A DNA stretch of 64,000 bases, taken from contig CALWES010000002.1 of assembly GCA_944377405.1 (NCBI GenBank), forward strand, positions 174,127-238,126, written 5' to 3'. How positions within the stretch are numbered: the first letter of the stretch is position 1; every line of letters starts with the position of its first letter. The notes beneath the pieces are model-generated. The model ran no database searches and was not told where the DNA came from. It worked only from the letters and a program-made list of their open reading frames with translations. Position numbers and translations under genes: made by a program. This DNA is from an uncultured Lachnospiraceae bacterium. GTDB lineage: Bacteria > Bacillota > Clostridia > Lachnospirales > Lachnospiraceae. This document shows, one piece after another, positions 36,222-45,281 of the stretch.

Positions 36222-37505
36222 ATGAAGAAACTTGAATTAGGAATTGTTCCGATTAAGGACATCCAGTTCGCTTCCAAGTCAGAAGTCAAGGGCGATACTC
36301 TTTATGTAAATAAGGAAGATATCATTGACCTTCTGAAGGAAGATGAAAATATCGAGAACATCGAGCTTTTCATCGCTAAGCCGGGAGACAGCATCCGCAT
36401 CATGCCCGTTAAGGACGTGATCGAGCCGCGTGTTAAGGTTTCCGGCAACGGCGCTATGTTCCCGGGCATGGTGTCCAAGGTAGACGTAGTTGGTGAAGGA
36501 AGAACCAACGTACTTCGCGGTATGGCAGTTGTTACCACTGGTAAGATCGTTGCTTTCCAGGAGGGTATCATCGACATGACCGGCGAGGGCGCTAAGTACA
36601 CCCCGTTCTCCAAGCTGAACAACCTGGTTCTGAAGGTTGACACCAAGGAGGACATTGACAAGCATAAGAGAGAGGCTTCTGTTCGTATGGCTGGCCTTAA
36701 GACCGCTGATTTCATCGGTAAGCTGGCTAAGGACATCGAGGCTAAGGAAGTTGAGACCTTCGAGACCCTGAACGTAAAAGAGGGCGCTGAGAAGTATCCG
36801 AACCTTCCTCGCGTAGCATATGTTTACATGCTGCAGTCTCAGGGACTGATGCACGACACCTATGTATACGGCGTTGATGCTAAGCAGACCCTTTCCACCA
36901 TCATTTACCCCACCGAGGTTATGGACGGTGCAATCGTTTCCGGTAACTGCGTATCTGCATGCGACAAGAACACCACCTATCATCACCTCAACAACCCGGT
37001 AATCAGAGCTCTGTTCGCTGAGCACGGCAAGAGCATCAACTTCGTAGGCGTTGTTATTACTAACGAGAACGTTTACCTGGCTGATAAGATGCGTTCTTCT
37101 GACTGGGCTTCCAAGCTTTGCGATTTCCTTGGCGTAGACGGCGCTATCGTTTCCGAGGAAGGCTTCGGCAACCCGGATACCGACCTGATCATGAACTGCA
37201 AGAAGATCACCGCTAAGGGCATCAAGACCGTTCTTGTTACCGACGAGTACGCTGGACAGGATGGTAAGTCACAGTCTCTGGCTGACGCTGATGCATCTGC
37301 AGACGCAGTTGTAACCGGCGGAAACGCTAACATGGTTATCAACATTGGACCGCTCGATACCGTTATCGGTTATCCGGAGGTTGCTGATGTAATCGCCGGC
37401 GGTACTGCTGGTTCCCTGAAGCCGGATGGATCCATCGAGGCAGAGCTTCAGGTTATCACCGGAGCTACCAACGAGATCGGCTTCAACAAGTTCAGCGCAA
37501 GATAA
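36222..37505 (+). CDS. grdE: Glycine reductase component B precursor
   Basis: A 427-residue proprotein that self-cleaves at VSGNCVSACDK; Cys243 becomes the pyruvoyl group that binds glycine as a Schiff base. It is a clear paralogue of the gene at 9.8 kb. AGGAGGG precedes the ATG at 36222; an upstream in-frame start at 36195 is unsupported. grdB follows after 13 bases, and trxB, trxA, grdA and the grdC-grdD gene complete the pathway, so glycine is the likely substrate. Confidence 0.93.
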   Translation: MKKLELGIVPIKDIQFASKSEVKGDTLYVNKEDIIDLLKEDENIENIELFIAKPGDSIRIMPVKDVIEPRVKVSGNGAMFPGMVSKVDVVGEGRTNVLRGMAVVTTGKIVAFQEGIIDMTGEGAKYTPFSKLNNLVLKVDTKEDIDKHKREASVRMAGLKTADFIGKLAKDIEAKEVETFETLNVKEGAEKYPNLPRVAYVYMLQSQGLMHDTYVYGVDAKQTLSTIIYPTEVMDGAIVSGNCVSACDKNTTYHHLNNPVIRALFAEHGKSINFVGVVITNENVYLADKMRSSDWASKLCDFLGVDGAIVSEEGFGNPDTDLIMNCKKITAKGIKTVLVTDEYAGQDGKSQSLADADASADAVVTGGNANMVINIGPLDTVIGYPEVADVIAGGTAGSLKPDGSIEAELQVITGATNEIGFNKFSAR

Positions 37506-37518
37506 GGAGGAAGTATCA

Positions 37519-38820
37519 ATGTTAAAGTGCGTACATTATATTAACCAGTTCTTCGCTGGAATCGGCGGCGAGGAGAAGGCTGATTACAAGCCGGAGCTTC
37601 GCAAGGGCGTTGTAGGCCCGGGCGCTGCTATGAACGCAGCATTCAAGGGAGAGGCAGAGATCGTTGCAACCGTTATCTGCGGTGACTCCTATTTCAACGA
37701 GAACGAGAAGGAGGCTCTTAAGACCATCCTTGATATGATCAAGTCTGAGGGCGCTGACTTCGTAGTATGCGGACCTGCATTCAACGCAGGACGTTACGGC
37801 GTTGCCTGCGGTACCGTAGCTAACGCTGTTAAGGAAGAGCTTGGCCTTCCGGTAGTAACCGGTATGTACGAGGAGAACCCGGGTGCTGATATGTTCAAGA
37901 CCAAGGTTTACATCGTTCCTACCAAGAACAACGCTGCAGGTATGGGAGAGGCAGTAGGCTACATGGCTCCTCTGGCTCTGAAGCTTGCAAAGGGCGAGAA
38001 GATTGGTGTTTCCTCTCAGGAGCACTATATGCCCAACGGCGTTCGTGTTAACTTCTTCGATGAGAAGATCGGTGCTGAGCGTGCAGTTGACATGCTGATC
38101 GCTAAGCTGAACAACAAGCCTTTCGTAACCGAGTATCCGATGCCCTCCTTCGACAGAGTTGAGCCCGGCCCGGCTATCAAGGATATGAAGCATGCCCGCA
38201 TCGCTCTGGTTACCTCCGGCGGTATCGTACCGAAGGGCAACCCGGACCACATCGAGTCCTCCAACGCTCAGAAGTATGGTTCTTACTGCATTGATGGCGT
38301 AGACACTCTGGATGCTGACCACTATGAGACCGCTCACGGTGGATACGATCCTTCCTACGCTAACGAGAACCCGAACCGTGTTGTACCGCTTGACGTAGTT
38401 CGCGAGATGGTTAAGAACGGTGAGATCGGTTCCCTTCATCCTTACTTCTACTCAACCGTTGGTAACGGTACTGCTGTTGCTTCCGCTAAGAAGTATGGTA
38501 CCGAGATCGGCCAGAAGCTGGTTGACGATCATGTAGATGCCGTAATTCTCACCTCTACGTGAGGAACCTGCACACGTTGCGGCGCAACGATGGTTAAGAA
38601 CATTGAGAAGTATGGTATTCCGGTTGTTCACATTGCAACTGTAACCCCGATCTCCATGACGGTTGGTGCAAACCGTATCGTTCCTGCGGTAGCTATCCCG
38701 CATCCGCTTGGAAACCCGAAGATGTCTCCGGAAGAGGAGAAGGAACTCAGAAGAGGTCTTGTTGAGAAGGCTCTGAAGGCTCTTGAAACTCCGGTTGACA
38801 CACAGACAATCTTTGAGTAA
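37519..38820 (+). CDS. grdB: Glycine reductase component B selenoprotein
   Basis: A 433-residue selenoprotein with in-frame TGA at 38560-38562 (Sec348) followed by GTCTRCGATM, the UxxCxxC centre. Component B activates the glycine Schiff base and transfers a carboxymethyl group to the GrdA selenol. Similarity to the copy at 11.1 kb continues on both sides of the TGA, ruling out a real stop. AAGGAGGAAG precedes the ATG. The SECIS is identical to that of the paralogue. A terminator separates this gene from trxB. Confidence 0.94.
38560..38592 (+). promoter_or_regulatory. SECIS element of grdB
   Basis: Hairpin CGTTGC-GGC-GCAACG at 38575-38589, with the loop GG 22-23 bases from the U of UGA. Confidence 0.8.
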
Positions 38821-38845
38821 AATGAACTTATATTCATAAGCGAGG

Positions 38846-38883
38846 AAAATTACATGCCGGCTTTGCCGGTATGTAATTTTTCC
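38846..38883 (+). terminator. Terminator or attenuator between grdB and trxB
   Basis: AAATTACATGCCGG/CCGGTATGTAATTT stem with a five-base loop and a T tract. Confidence 0.82.
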
Positions 38884-38933
38884 AAGCTATGGAAAGTAAG
38901 CAAAACTATTCAAAGAAGAGGAGAGCAAAAGAA

Positions 38934-39884
38934 ATGGGAAAGGTTTATGATTTAATCATTCTCGGCGCAGGCCCTGCAGGACTTGCAGCAGGCCTTTACG
39001 GCGGCAGATATCGTCTTAATACCCTGGTTATCGAGAAGGGTCAGGACGGCGGACAGATCGCGATCACCAACGAGATCGAGAACTATCCGGGACAGATGGT
39101 TGACCAGGAAGAGTCCGGCCCCTCTCTGATCGCACGTATGACCAAGCAGGTCGAGAAGTTCGGCGCAGACAGAGTTTGCGACACGATCGTTAAGGCAGAG
39201 CTTCAGGGCCCTGTAAAGAAGCTGACCGGCGTTAAGGGTGATGTTTACGAGGGTAAGACCGTGATCATCGCAACCGGCGCTCATCCGCGTCCAATCGGCT
39301 GCAAGAACGAGAAAGAGTTCCTTGGAAAGGGAATCTCCTTCTGCGCAACCTGCGATGCAAACTTCTACGAGGGCTTCGAGGTATTCGTAGTCGGCGGCGG
39401 CGATTCAGCTGTTGAGGAGGCTATGTACCTGACCAAATTCGCTCGTAAGGTTACCCTGATCCACAGACGTGACAAGCTTCGTGCTGCTGAGTCCATTCAG
39501 GAGAAGGCATTCAAGAACGAGAAACTCCACTTCATGTGGGATACAGTCGTTGAGGAAGTTGACGGCGACGGCATCATGGATACCATGATCGTTAAGAATG
39601 TAAAGACCGGTGAGCTCACCACTATCAAAGCTGACCCGGATGACGGCATGTTCGGTCTGTTCGGCTTCATCGGATATCTTCCGAATACCGACAACCTTCA
39701 GGACTGCGGCCTGGAGATGGAGAACGGCTACATCAAGACCGACGACAATATGCACACCAACATCGAGGGTGTATATGCTGCCGGCGATGTAAGAGTTAAG
39801 TCTCTTCGTCAGGTAGTAACTGCAGCTGCCGACGGCGCTATCGCTGCTTCTCAGGCAGAGCACTACTGCGCAAATCTGGAGTAA
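38934..39884 (+). CDS. trxB: Thioredoxin reductase
   Basis: A 316-residue FAD enzyme passing electrons from NADPH to thioredoxin. It shows FAD motif GAGPAGLAAGLYGG, redox pair CATC (CATCDANF), the nucleotide motif GGGDSAVEEA, and HRRDKLRA, where the arginines favour NADPH. The C-terminal GVYAAGDV is standard. The ATG at 38934 has AGAGGAGAG upstream; an in-frame ATG at 38889 falls in the terminator region and is rejected. With trxA it is the electron supply for glycine reductase. Confidence 0.93.
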   Translation: MGKVYDLIILGAGPAGLAAGLYGGRYRLNTLVIEKGQDGGQIAITNEIENYPGQMVDQEESGPSLIARMTKQVEKFGADRVCDTIVKAELQGPVKKLTGVKGDVYEGKTVIIATGAHPRPIGCKNEKEFLGKGISFCATCDANFYEGFEVFVVGGGDSAVEEAMYLTKFARKVTLIHRRDKLRAAESIQEKAFKNEKLHFMWDTVVEEVDGDGIMDTMIVKNVKTGELTTIKADPDDGMFGLFGFIGYLPNTDNLQDCGLEMENGYIKTDDNMHTNIEGVYAAGDVRVKSLRQVVTAAADGAIAASQAEHYCANLE

Positions 39885-39905
39885 TCCAAAAACTGTCGTT
39901 TTTCG

Positions 39906-39934
39906 TTGATTATCGATTGCTTTTGTGATATATT
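39906..39934 (+). promoter_or_regulatory. Internal promoter for trxA-grdA
   Basis: TTGATT (39906-39911), 17 bases, TATATT (39929-39934). Confidence 0.55.
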
Positions 39935-39969
39935 GTAATCGGTGGTTACATTTGAAAGGAGTGTTTGTC

Positions 39970-40290
39970 ATGGTTGATTTAACAAAGGACAACTTCGAAG
40001 AAGAAGTATTAAAGGCAGAAGGTACCGTACTCGTAGATTTCTACGGTGACGGATGCGTTCCCTGTGCAGCTCTTATGCCGCACATCCACGGTTTTGAGAA
40101 GGTTTACGGCGACAAGATCAAGTTCACCTCTCTCAACACCACAAAGGCAAGACGCCTTGCAATCTCCCAGAAGGTTCTTGGCCTTCCGGTAATCGCAATC
40201 TATCAGAACGGTGCTATGGTTGATTCCCGCGTAAAGGAAGAGGCTACACCGGAGTCTTGCGAGGAGATGATCAAGAAGTACGCTGAATAA
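39970..40290 (+). CDS. trxA: Thioredoxin with GCVPC active site
   Basis: A 106-residue thioredoxin. The usual WCGPC is replaced by GCVPC ([17 protein letters not shown]), a variant known from thioredoxins of amino-acid fermenting clostridia that reduce glycine reductase. The cis-proline loop GLPVIAIY is intact. The ATG at 39970 follows AAAGGAGTG; the earlier in-frame ATG at 39925 is unsupported. It is the direct reductant of the oxidised GrdA selenenylsulfide. Confidence 0.92.
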   Translation: MVDLTKDNFEEEVLKAEGTVLVDFYGDGCVPCAALMPHIHGFEKVYGDKIKFTSLNTTKARRLAISQKVLGLPVIAIYQNGAMVDSRVKEEATPESCEEMIKKYAE

Positions 40291-40385
40291 GCTGTGCTTC
40301 CCGGCCCCAAGGGCCAAAAACTGTTTACCGTTCCGCCAAAAGCGGGATAGTAATAAATAAAAAAAAGGATAAGGAGGATACTGAG

Positions 40386-40859
40386 ATGGCAATTCTTAAC
40401 GGAAAGCATGTCATTATCATCGGTGACCGTGATGGTGTACCGGGACCCGCTATCGAAGAGTGCGCTAAGACAGCAGGCGCTGAGATAGCATACTCCTCTA
40501 CCGAATGTTTCGTCTGAACATCCGCTGGTGCTATGGATCTTGAGAACCAGAAGAGGGTACTTAACATTAGTGAGGAGTTTGGCGCAGAGAACGTTGTAGT
40601 TCTTCTTGGCGCTGCTGAGGCTGAGGCTGCTGGCCTTGCCGCAGAAACTGTTACTAATGGAGACCCCACTTGGGCAGGACCTTTAGCAGGAGTCCAGTTG
40701 GGACTGACTGTTTATCACATTTGTGAGGACGAAATCAAGAGCGAAGTAGACGCAGGTGTCTATGACGAGCAGGTAGGTATGATGGAGATGGTTATGGACG
40801 TTCCCGCAATCCACGAGGAGATGGAGAACATCCGCAGCCAGTATTGTAAATATCTTTAA
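40386..40859 (+). CDS. grdA: Glycine reductase selenoprotein A
   Basis: A 157-residue selenoprotein with in-frame TGA at 40515-40517, giving Sec44 in TECFVU followed by [11 protein letters not shown]. The CxxU motif is the redox centre that carries the carboxymethyl selenoether between components B and C. Length and Sec position equal those of characterised GrdA. Without readthrough only 43 residues would be made. AAGGAGG precedes the ATG. This is the only grdA seen, so it must serve both component B sets. Confidence 0.96.
40515..40538 (+). promoter_or_regulatory. Possible SECIS of grdA
   Basis: ATCC (40520-40523) pairs with GGAT (40535-40538) around GC-TGGT-GC, with a small bulge. The GG loop is closer to the UGA than in the grdB elements, so the structure is tentative. 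Confidence 0.4.
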
Positions 40860-40900
40860 TCTCTTGTCATGGAGATGAGTTTACAGTAGCTGATCCTTTG

Positions 40901-40937
40901 GGCTGTCGCGGAAGCTTATCTTCCCCGGCAGCCTTTT
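40901..40937 (+). terminator. Terminator or attenuator between grdA and grdCD
   Basis: GGCTGTCGCGGAAG pairs with CTTCCCCGGCAGCC, with a TTTTT tail. It probably allows excess GrdA over component C. Confidence 0.8.
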
Positions 40938-41024
40938 TCAAAATCAAAAGCTGTCAGGCGCAAGCCAAGCAAAGAATTATAATTACGTATAAAATCACGT
41001 TATCAAACGGGGGAATGATTAGAA

Positions 41025-43577
41025 ATGAACGGTTATCCAGTAGTAAAGGGTGCTGCTTATACCCTTGCAGCAACCCCTTCAATGGTTATTTATAACGGAA
41101 CGACCCAGACCACCGAGAGAGTCGTAAATCCGTCTTCTGAGTACCTTGTAGAGCTTCCCAAGCATCTGAGAAGCTACGAGGATGTTATTTCCTACATCCC
41201 GAACCAGGTATACATCGGAAATGCACATTATGACGATCTTGCCAATACCGAGTTCCCGTACTACGACAAAAAGTGGGAGGGCGCTAAGGAAGACGGTAAG
41301 TTCGGATGCATCATGCCGGAGGACGAATTCTACGGTGTTATGCACATCTGCGACGTTTTCGAGCTGGTTATGCTGGAGAACTCCTTCGCTGAGCAGGTAA
41401 AGGAGAAGCTTGCTAAGCGCGAGATGTTCACCGAGGAGCAGCTGGAGTCCATCCTGAAGAACAACGCTGATCAGGCAGAGCTTGAGAGACTTGTTAATGA
41501 GGAGCATTCCGAGGGACTTTACATCGATCAGACCCACCTTGTAGGTGTTGTAAAGAGAGCACATGACGTAGACGTTAACCTTTCTGCTCATGTAATGCTT
41601 GAGAACCTTGTTTCCAAGGCTTCCAACGTTATCTCCCTGATCGAGCTGAAGAAGAAGAACAACTTTGATCCGGCTTCCGTAGAGTACGTTATCGACTGCT
41701 GCGAGGAGGCCTGCGGTGATATGAACCAGCGTGGCGGCGGAAACTTCGCAAAGGCTGCTGCTGAGATCGCAGGTTATCCGAATGCAACCGGTTCCGACGT
41801 ACGTGGCTTCTGCGCAGGCCCGGCTCACGCTATGCTGCACGCTGCAGCTCTGGTTAAGGCTGGAACCTTCAAGAACGTTGTCGTTACTGCCGGCGGCTGC
41901 ACCGCTAAGCTTGGTATGAACGGTAAGGACCATGTTAAGAAGGGCCTTCCGATCCTTGAGGACTGCATCGCAGGCTTCTCAGTTCTGGTATCTGCTGACG
42001 ACGGAGTACATCCGCAGATCAGAACCGACATCGTAGGACGTCACACCATCAGCACCGGTTCTGCTCCGCAGAAGGTTATCGGTTCTCTGGTTGGCGATCC
42101 CCTGAAGGCAGCCGGACTTAAGATCACCGAGATCGATAAGTACGCTCCTGAGCTTCAGAACCCGGATATCACAAAGCCCGCAGGTGCTGGTGACGTTCCG
42201 GAGGCTAACTACAAGATGATCGCTGCTCTGGCAGTTATGAATAAGGACCTTGACAGATCCGAGATCGCCAACTTCGTTAAGAAGCATGGTATGACCGGTT
42301 GGGCTCCCACCCAGGGTCACATTCCGTCAGGTGTTCCCTACCTTGGACCTCTTATGGACGACTGCATGAGCGGCAAGGTACACAAGGCTATGATCATCGG
42401 TAAGGGATCTCTGTTCCTTGGCCGTATGACCAACCTCTTCGACGGTGTTTCCTTCGTTGTTCAGGCAAATGACGGAACCGTTGGCGGAAAGTCCGCAGCT
42501 AAGAAGGAAGTTAAAGTTTGCAAGACCGCTAACTACTACGGAACCAAGATCGCATTCGCATCTGAGGGCTCCGAGCATGGCCAGGACAACATCGATCTGG
42601 CTGTAGAGCTGGCTGCAAAGAAGGGAATTGAGGCTATCGTTTCCGAGGGTGAGACCGCTCACAAGGAGATGGAAGCAGCTCTTAACGACGGTACTGCACA
42701 GGCAGCCGTTACCATGCACTATCCGTTCCCAATCGGTGTATCTACCGTTGGTAAGGTTATCACTCCTGCCCGCGGCAAGGCAATGTACATTGCAAACACC
42801 ACCGGAACCTCTGATACCGACCGTGTATCCGCACTGGTTAAGAACGCCATTGCAGGTATCATCGCAGCTAAGGCTGACGGCGTAGAGCATCCCACTGTTG
42901 GTATCGCCAACATCGACGGTGCAAGAGCTTGTGAGAAGGCTCTGAAGAAGTTAAAGGAGAACGGCTTCGACATCACCTTCGCTGAGTCTGCAAGAGCTGA
43001 CGGCGGCGTTGAGATGAGAGGTAACGACCTGCTTCTTGGAACCGCAGACGTTATGGTTATGGACAGCCTTACCGGTAACCTGATGATGAAGATGTTCTCA
43101 TCCTACACCACAGGCGGCCAGTACGAGGCTATGGGCTATGGCTATGGTCCTGGTATCGGCGAGGGCTATGACAAGCTTATCATGATCGTATCCCGTGCTT
43201 CCGGCGCTCCGGTTATCGCAGGCGCTATGGAGTACGCTGCAAACCTTGTTGCAAATGACTGGAAGAAGATCGCTGACGAGACCTACGCAGCTGCACACGC
43301 AGCAGGCCTTGACGATATTCTGAAGGCATCCGCTCCTGCTAAGGCTGCTGAGGCTGAGGCTGAGGAAGAGGATGTTCCGATGCCCGCTAAGGAAGTTGTA
43401 ACCGCAGCTATCCCGGGTATCGAGGTTATGGATATCGACAATGCCGTAAAGGCTCTTTGGAAGGCTGGCATCTACGCTGAGGGCGGCATGGGCTGCACCG
43501 GTCCGATCGTTCAGATCTCCGAGGCTAACAAGGATAAGGCAGTAGAGATCCTGACCAAGGCAGGCTTCATCGGCTAA
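41025..43577 (+). CDS. Glycine reductase component C, GrdC-GrdD fusion
   Basis: An 850-residue protein combining both subunits of component C, which releases acetyl phosphate from the carboxymethyl selenoether on GrdA. Residues 1 to about 505 match GrdC (thiolase-like; GAAYTLAATPSMVIYNGTTQ, CCEEACGDM, GGCTAKLGMNGKDH). Residues from about 510 match GrdD, a PlsX-like phosphotransacylase domain (ANTTGTSDTDRVSALVKNAI, GMGCTGPIV near the end). In characterised clostridia these are separate proteins of roughly 510 and 385 residues. An Ala/Glu-rich linker lies near residues 765-785. The frame is continuous with no slippery site at the junction. GGGGG precedes the ATG. Confidence 0.9.
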   Translation: MNGYPVVKGAAYTLAATPSMVIYNGTTQTTERVVNPSSEYLVELPKHLRSYEDVISYIPNQVYIGNAHYDDLANTEFPYYDKKWEGAKEDGKFGCIMPEDEFYGVMHICDVFELVMLENSFAEQVKEKLAKREMFTEEQLESILKNNADQAELERLVNEEHSEGLYIDQTHLVGVVKRAHDVDVNLSAHVMLENLVSKASNVISLIELKKKNNFDPASVEYVIDCCEEACGDMNQRGGGNFAKAAAEIAGYPNATGSDVRGFCAGPAHAMLHAAALVKAGTFKNVVVTAGGCTAKLGMNGKDHVKKGLPILEDCIAGFSVLVSADDGVHPQIRTDIVGRHTISTGSAPQKVIGSLVGDPLKAAGLKITEIDKYAPELQNPDITKPAGAGDVPEANYKMIAALAVMNKDLDRSEIANFVKKHGMTGWAPTQGHIPSGVPYLGPLMDDCMSGKVHKAMIIGKGSLFLGRMTNLFDGVSFVVQANDGTVGGKSAAKKEVKVCKTANYYGTKIAFASEGSEHGQDNIDLAVELAAKKGIEAIVSEGETAHKEMEAALNDGTAQAAVTMHYPFPIGVSTVGKVITPARGKAMYIANTTGTSDTDRVSALVKNAIAGIIAAKADGVEHPTVGIANIDGARACEKALKKLKENGFDITFAESARADGGVEMRGNDLLLGTADVMVMDSLTGNLMMKMFSSYTTGGQYEAMGYGYGPGIGEGYDKLIMIVSRASGAPVIAGAMEYAANLVANDWKKIADETYAAAHAAGLDDILKASAPAKAAEAEAEEEDVPMPAKEVVTAAIPGIEVMDIDNAVKALWKAGIYAEGGMGCTGPIVQISEANKDKAVEILTKAGFIG

Positions 43578-43601
43578 TCCGAAAAAATAACCAAATTCGG
43601 C

Positions 43602-43630
43602 TTGACTGAGACCAAGAAATAAAGTATACT
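43602..43630 (+). promoter_or_regulatory. Promoter of selC-selA-selB
   Basis: TTGACT (43602-43607), 17 bases, TATACT (43625-43630), 108 bases ahead of tRNA-Sec. Confidence 0.8.
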
Positions 43631-43737
43631 TTACAGCGGCGGCGGGAAAGAAATTTCCCTCCGCCGGATGTAAAGGTATTTTCTACCGTACATTCAAAAC
43701 TGAACAGGCAGCGTAAGCTGCAATGCTTTGGTAATAT

Positions 43738-43831
43738 GGAGGCAGATAGGTGACTGGTGTGCCTCGCGGTCTTCAAAACCGTTGTGTGGGGTTTAGAGCC
43801 TCACGGGTGGGTTCGATTCCCACCTCCTCCG
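43738..43831 (+). tRNA. selC: tRNA-Sec (TCA)
   Basis: A 94-base tRNA with acceptor GGAGG/CCTCC, a long extra arm, anticodon loop CTTCAAA giving TCA, and a T arm GTGGG/CCCAC with TTCGATT. Discriminator G. These are the hallmarks of bacterial selenocysteine tRNA. It is immediately followed by selA and selB. Confidence 0.96.
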
Positions 43832-43877
43832 TTTCCTTTTATTATCTCAGCAGCTGAACATTAAGGAGAAAAACAAA

Positions 43878-45281
43878 ATGGATAATATGCAAGATATCTT
43901 GCGTAGAATCCCTAAGATAGACGAGGTGCTGCAGAATCAGCGCCTCGTTTTATTTTACGGAACTACGCCCCGCTCCGTGATCGTGGAGAGCGTTCGTGAG
44001 ACCATCGACAACCTGAGAAAGGAGATCCTTTCCGGAAATACGGAAGGCCTTGACAACGAGGAAGCCCTGATGGATGAGATCGTGGATTCCATCATCGCCA
44101 AGAAGAAAAAGACCCTGCGCCGGGTCATCAACGCCACGGGAGTCGTGCTCCATACGAACCTGGGCCGTGCCCAGCTTTCAAAGGCAGCCGCCCAGGCCGT
44201 GATGGACATTGCGGATAACTACAGCACCCTGGAGTATGACCTGAAAAAGGGCACCAGAGGAAGCCGTCAGGATATCGTTGAGAATATCGTAAAGAAGGTC
44301 ACCGGGGCAGAGGCTGCCATGGTGGTGAACAACAATGCGGCAGCCACCATGATCGTACTGGCCTCCATGGCCAGAGGCAAAGAAGTGGTGGTATCCAGAG
44401 GCGAGCTGGTGGAGATCGGCGGATCCTTCCGGATCCCGGAGGTCATGAGTGAGTCAGGCGCCATCCTGCGGGAGGTGGGAGCCACCAACAAGACCAAGGT
44501 CTCCGACTACGAGCGGGCCTATGATCCGGAGCTTACGGCAGCCTTCATGAAGGTCCACACCTCCAACTTCCGCATCATCGGATTCACGGAGGATGTATCC
44601 CTGCCGGATATGGTGGCCCTGGGCAGAGAGAAGGGGGTCCCGGTCATCTATGACATGGGCAACGGCCTCATGGTGGATCTCCAGAAATACGGCGTCAATG
44701 AGCCTACGGTAATGGATGCCCTGAAGGCGGATCCGGATGTGATCCTGTTCTCCGGGGACAAGCTTCTGGGAGGCCCCCAGGGCGGTATCATTATCGGAAA
44801 GAAGAAGTACATCGATCAGATGAAGAAGCACCCTCTGGCGAGAGCCTTCCGGGTGGACAAGATGACCCTGGCAGCCCTTGAGGCTACCTTCTATCAGTAT
44901 CTGGACATGGATAAGGCCATGAAGGAGATTCCCACCCTGGCCATGATCTCTGCCTCCAGAGAGGAGCTGCAGGACAAGGCAGCTGACCTTATCCGGGCCC
45001 TTCAGGAGAAGGCTCCGGAATACGAATATGATACGGAAGCAGTCACGGATCAGGTAGGCGGCGGCTCAGCTCCGGCAAACTATCTGGAGGGGATCGCCGT
45101 TTCCATCAGGAATACCGGCCTTACGGCGGAGCAGATGGAACGCCGCCTCAGAAAGGCAGAGGTACCGGTGATCGCCCGGATCAGCCATGAGCATATCCTC
45201 CTGGATGTCAGATGCATCAAGGAAGAGGAATATGCCCTGGTGGCAGACGCGGTGGCACAGACAAAAGGCGGTGAACAGTAA
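43878..45281 (+). CDS. selA: L-seryl-tRNA(Sec) selenium transferase
   Basis: A 467-residue PLP enzyme converting Ser-tRNA(Sec) to Sec-tRNA(Sec) with selenophosphate. It has the N-terminal SelA domain (LRRIPKIDEVL), TGVVLHTNLGRA, and the PLP lysine in FSGDKLLGGPQGG. Length is typical. AAGGAGAA precedes the ATG. selB starts directly after the TAA. Confidence 0.96.
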   Translation: MDNMQDILRRIPKIDEVLQNQRLVLFYGTTPRSVIVESVRETIDNLRKEILSGNTEGLDNEEALMDEIVDSIIAKKKKTLRRVINATGVVLHTNLGRAQLSKAAAQAVMDIADNYSTLEYDLKKGTRGSRQDIVENIVKKVTGAEAAMVVNNNAAATMIVLASMARGKEVVVSRGELVEIGGSFRIPEVMSESGAILREVGATNKTKVSDYERAYDPELTAAFMKVHTSNFRIIGFTEDVSLPDMVALGREKGVPVIYDMGNGLMVDLQKYGVNEPTVMDALKADPDVILFSGDKLLGGPQGGIIIGKKKYIDQMKKHPLARAFRVDKMTLAALEATFYQYLDMDKAMKEIPTLAMISASREELQDKAADLIRALQEKAPEYEYDTEAVTDQVGGGSAPANYLEGIAVSIRNTGLTAEQMERRLRKAEVPVIARISHEHILLDVRCIKEEEYALVADAVAQTKGGEQ

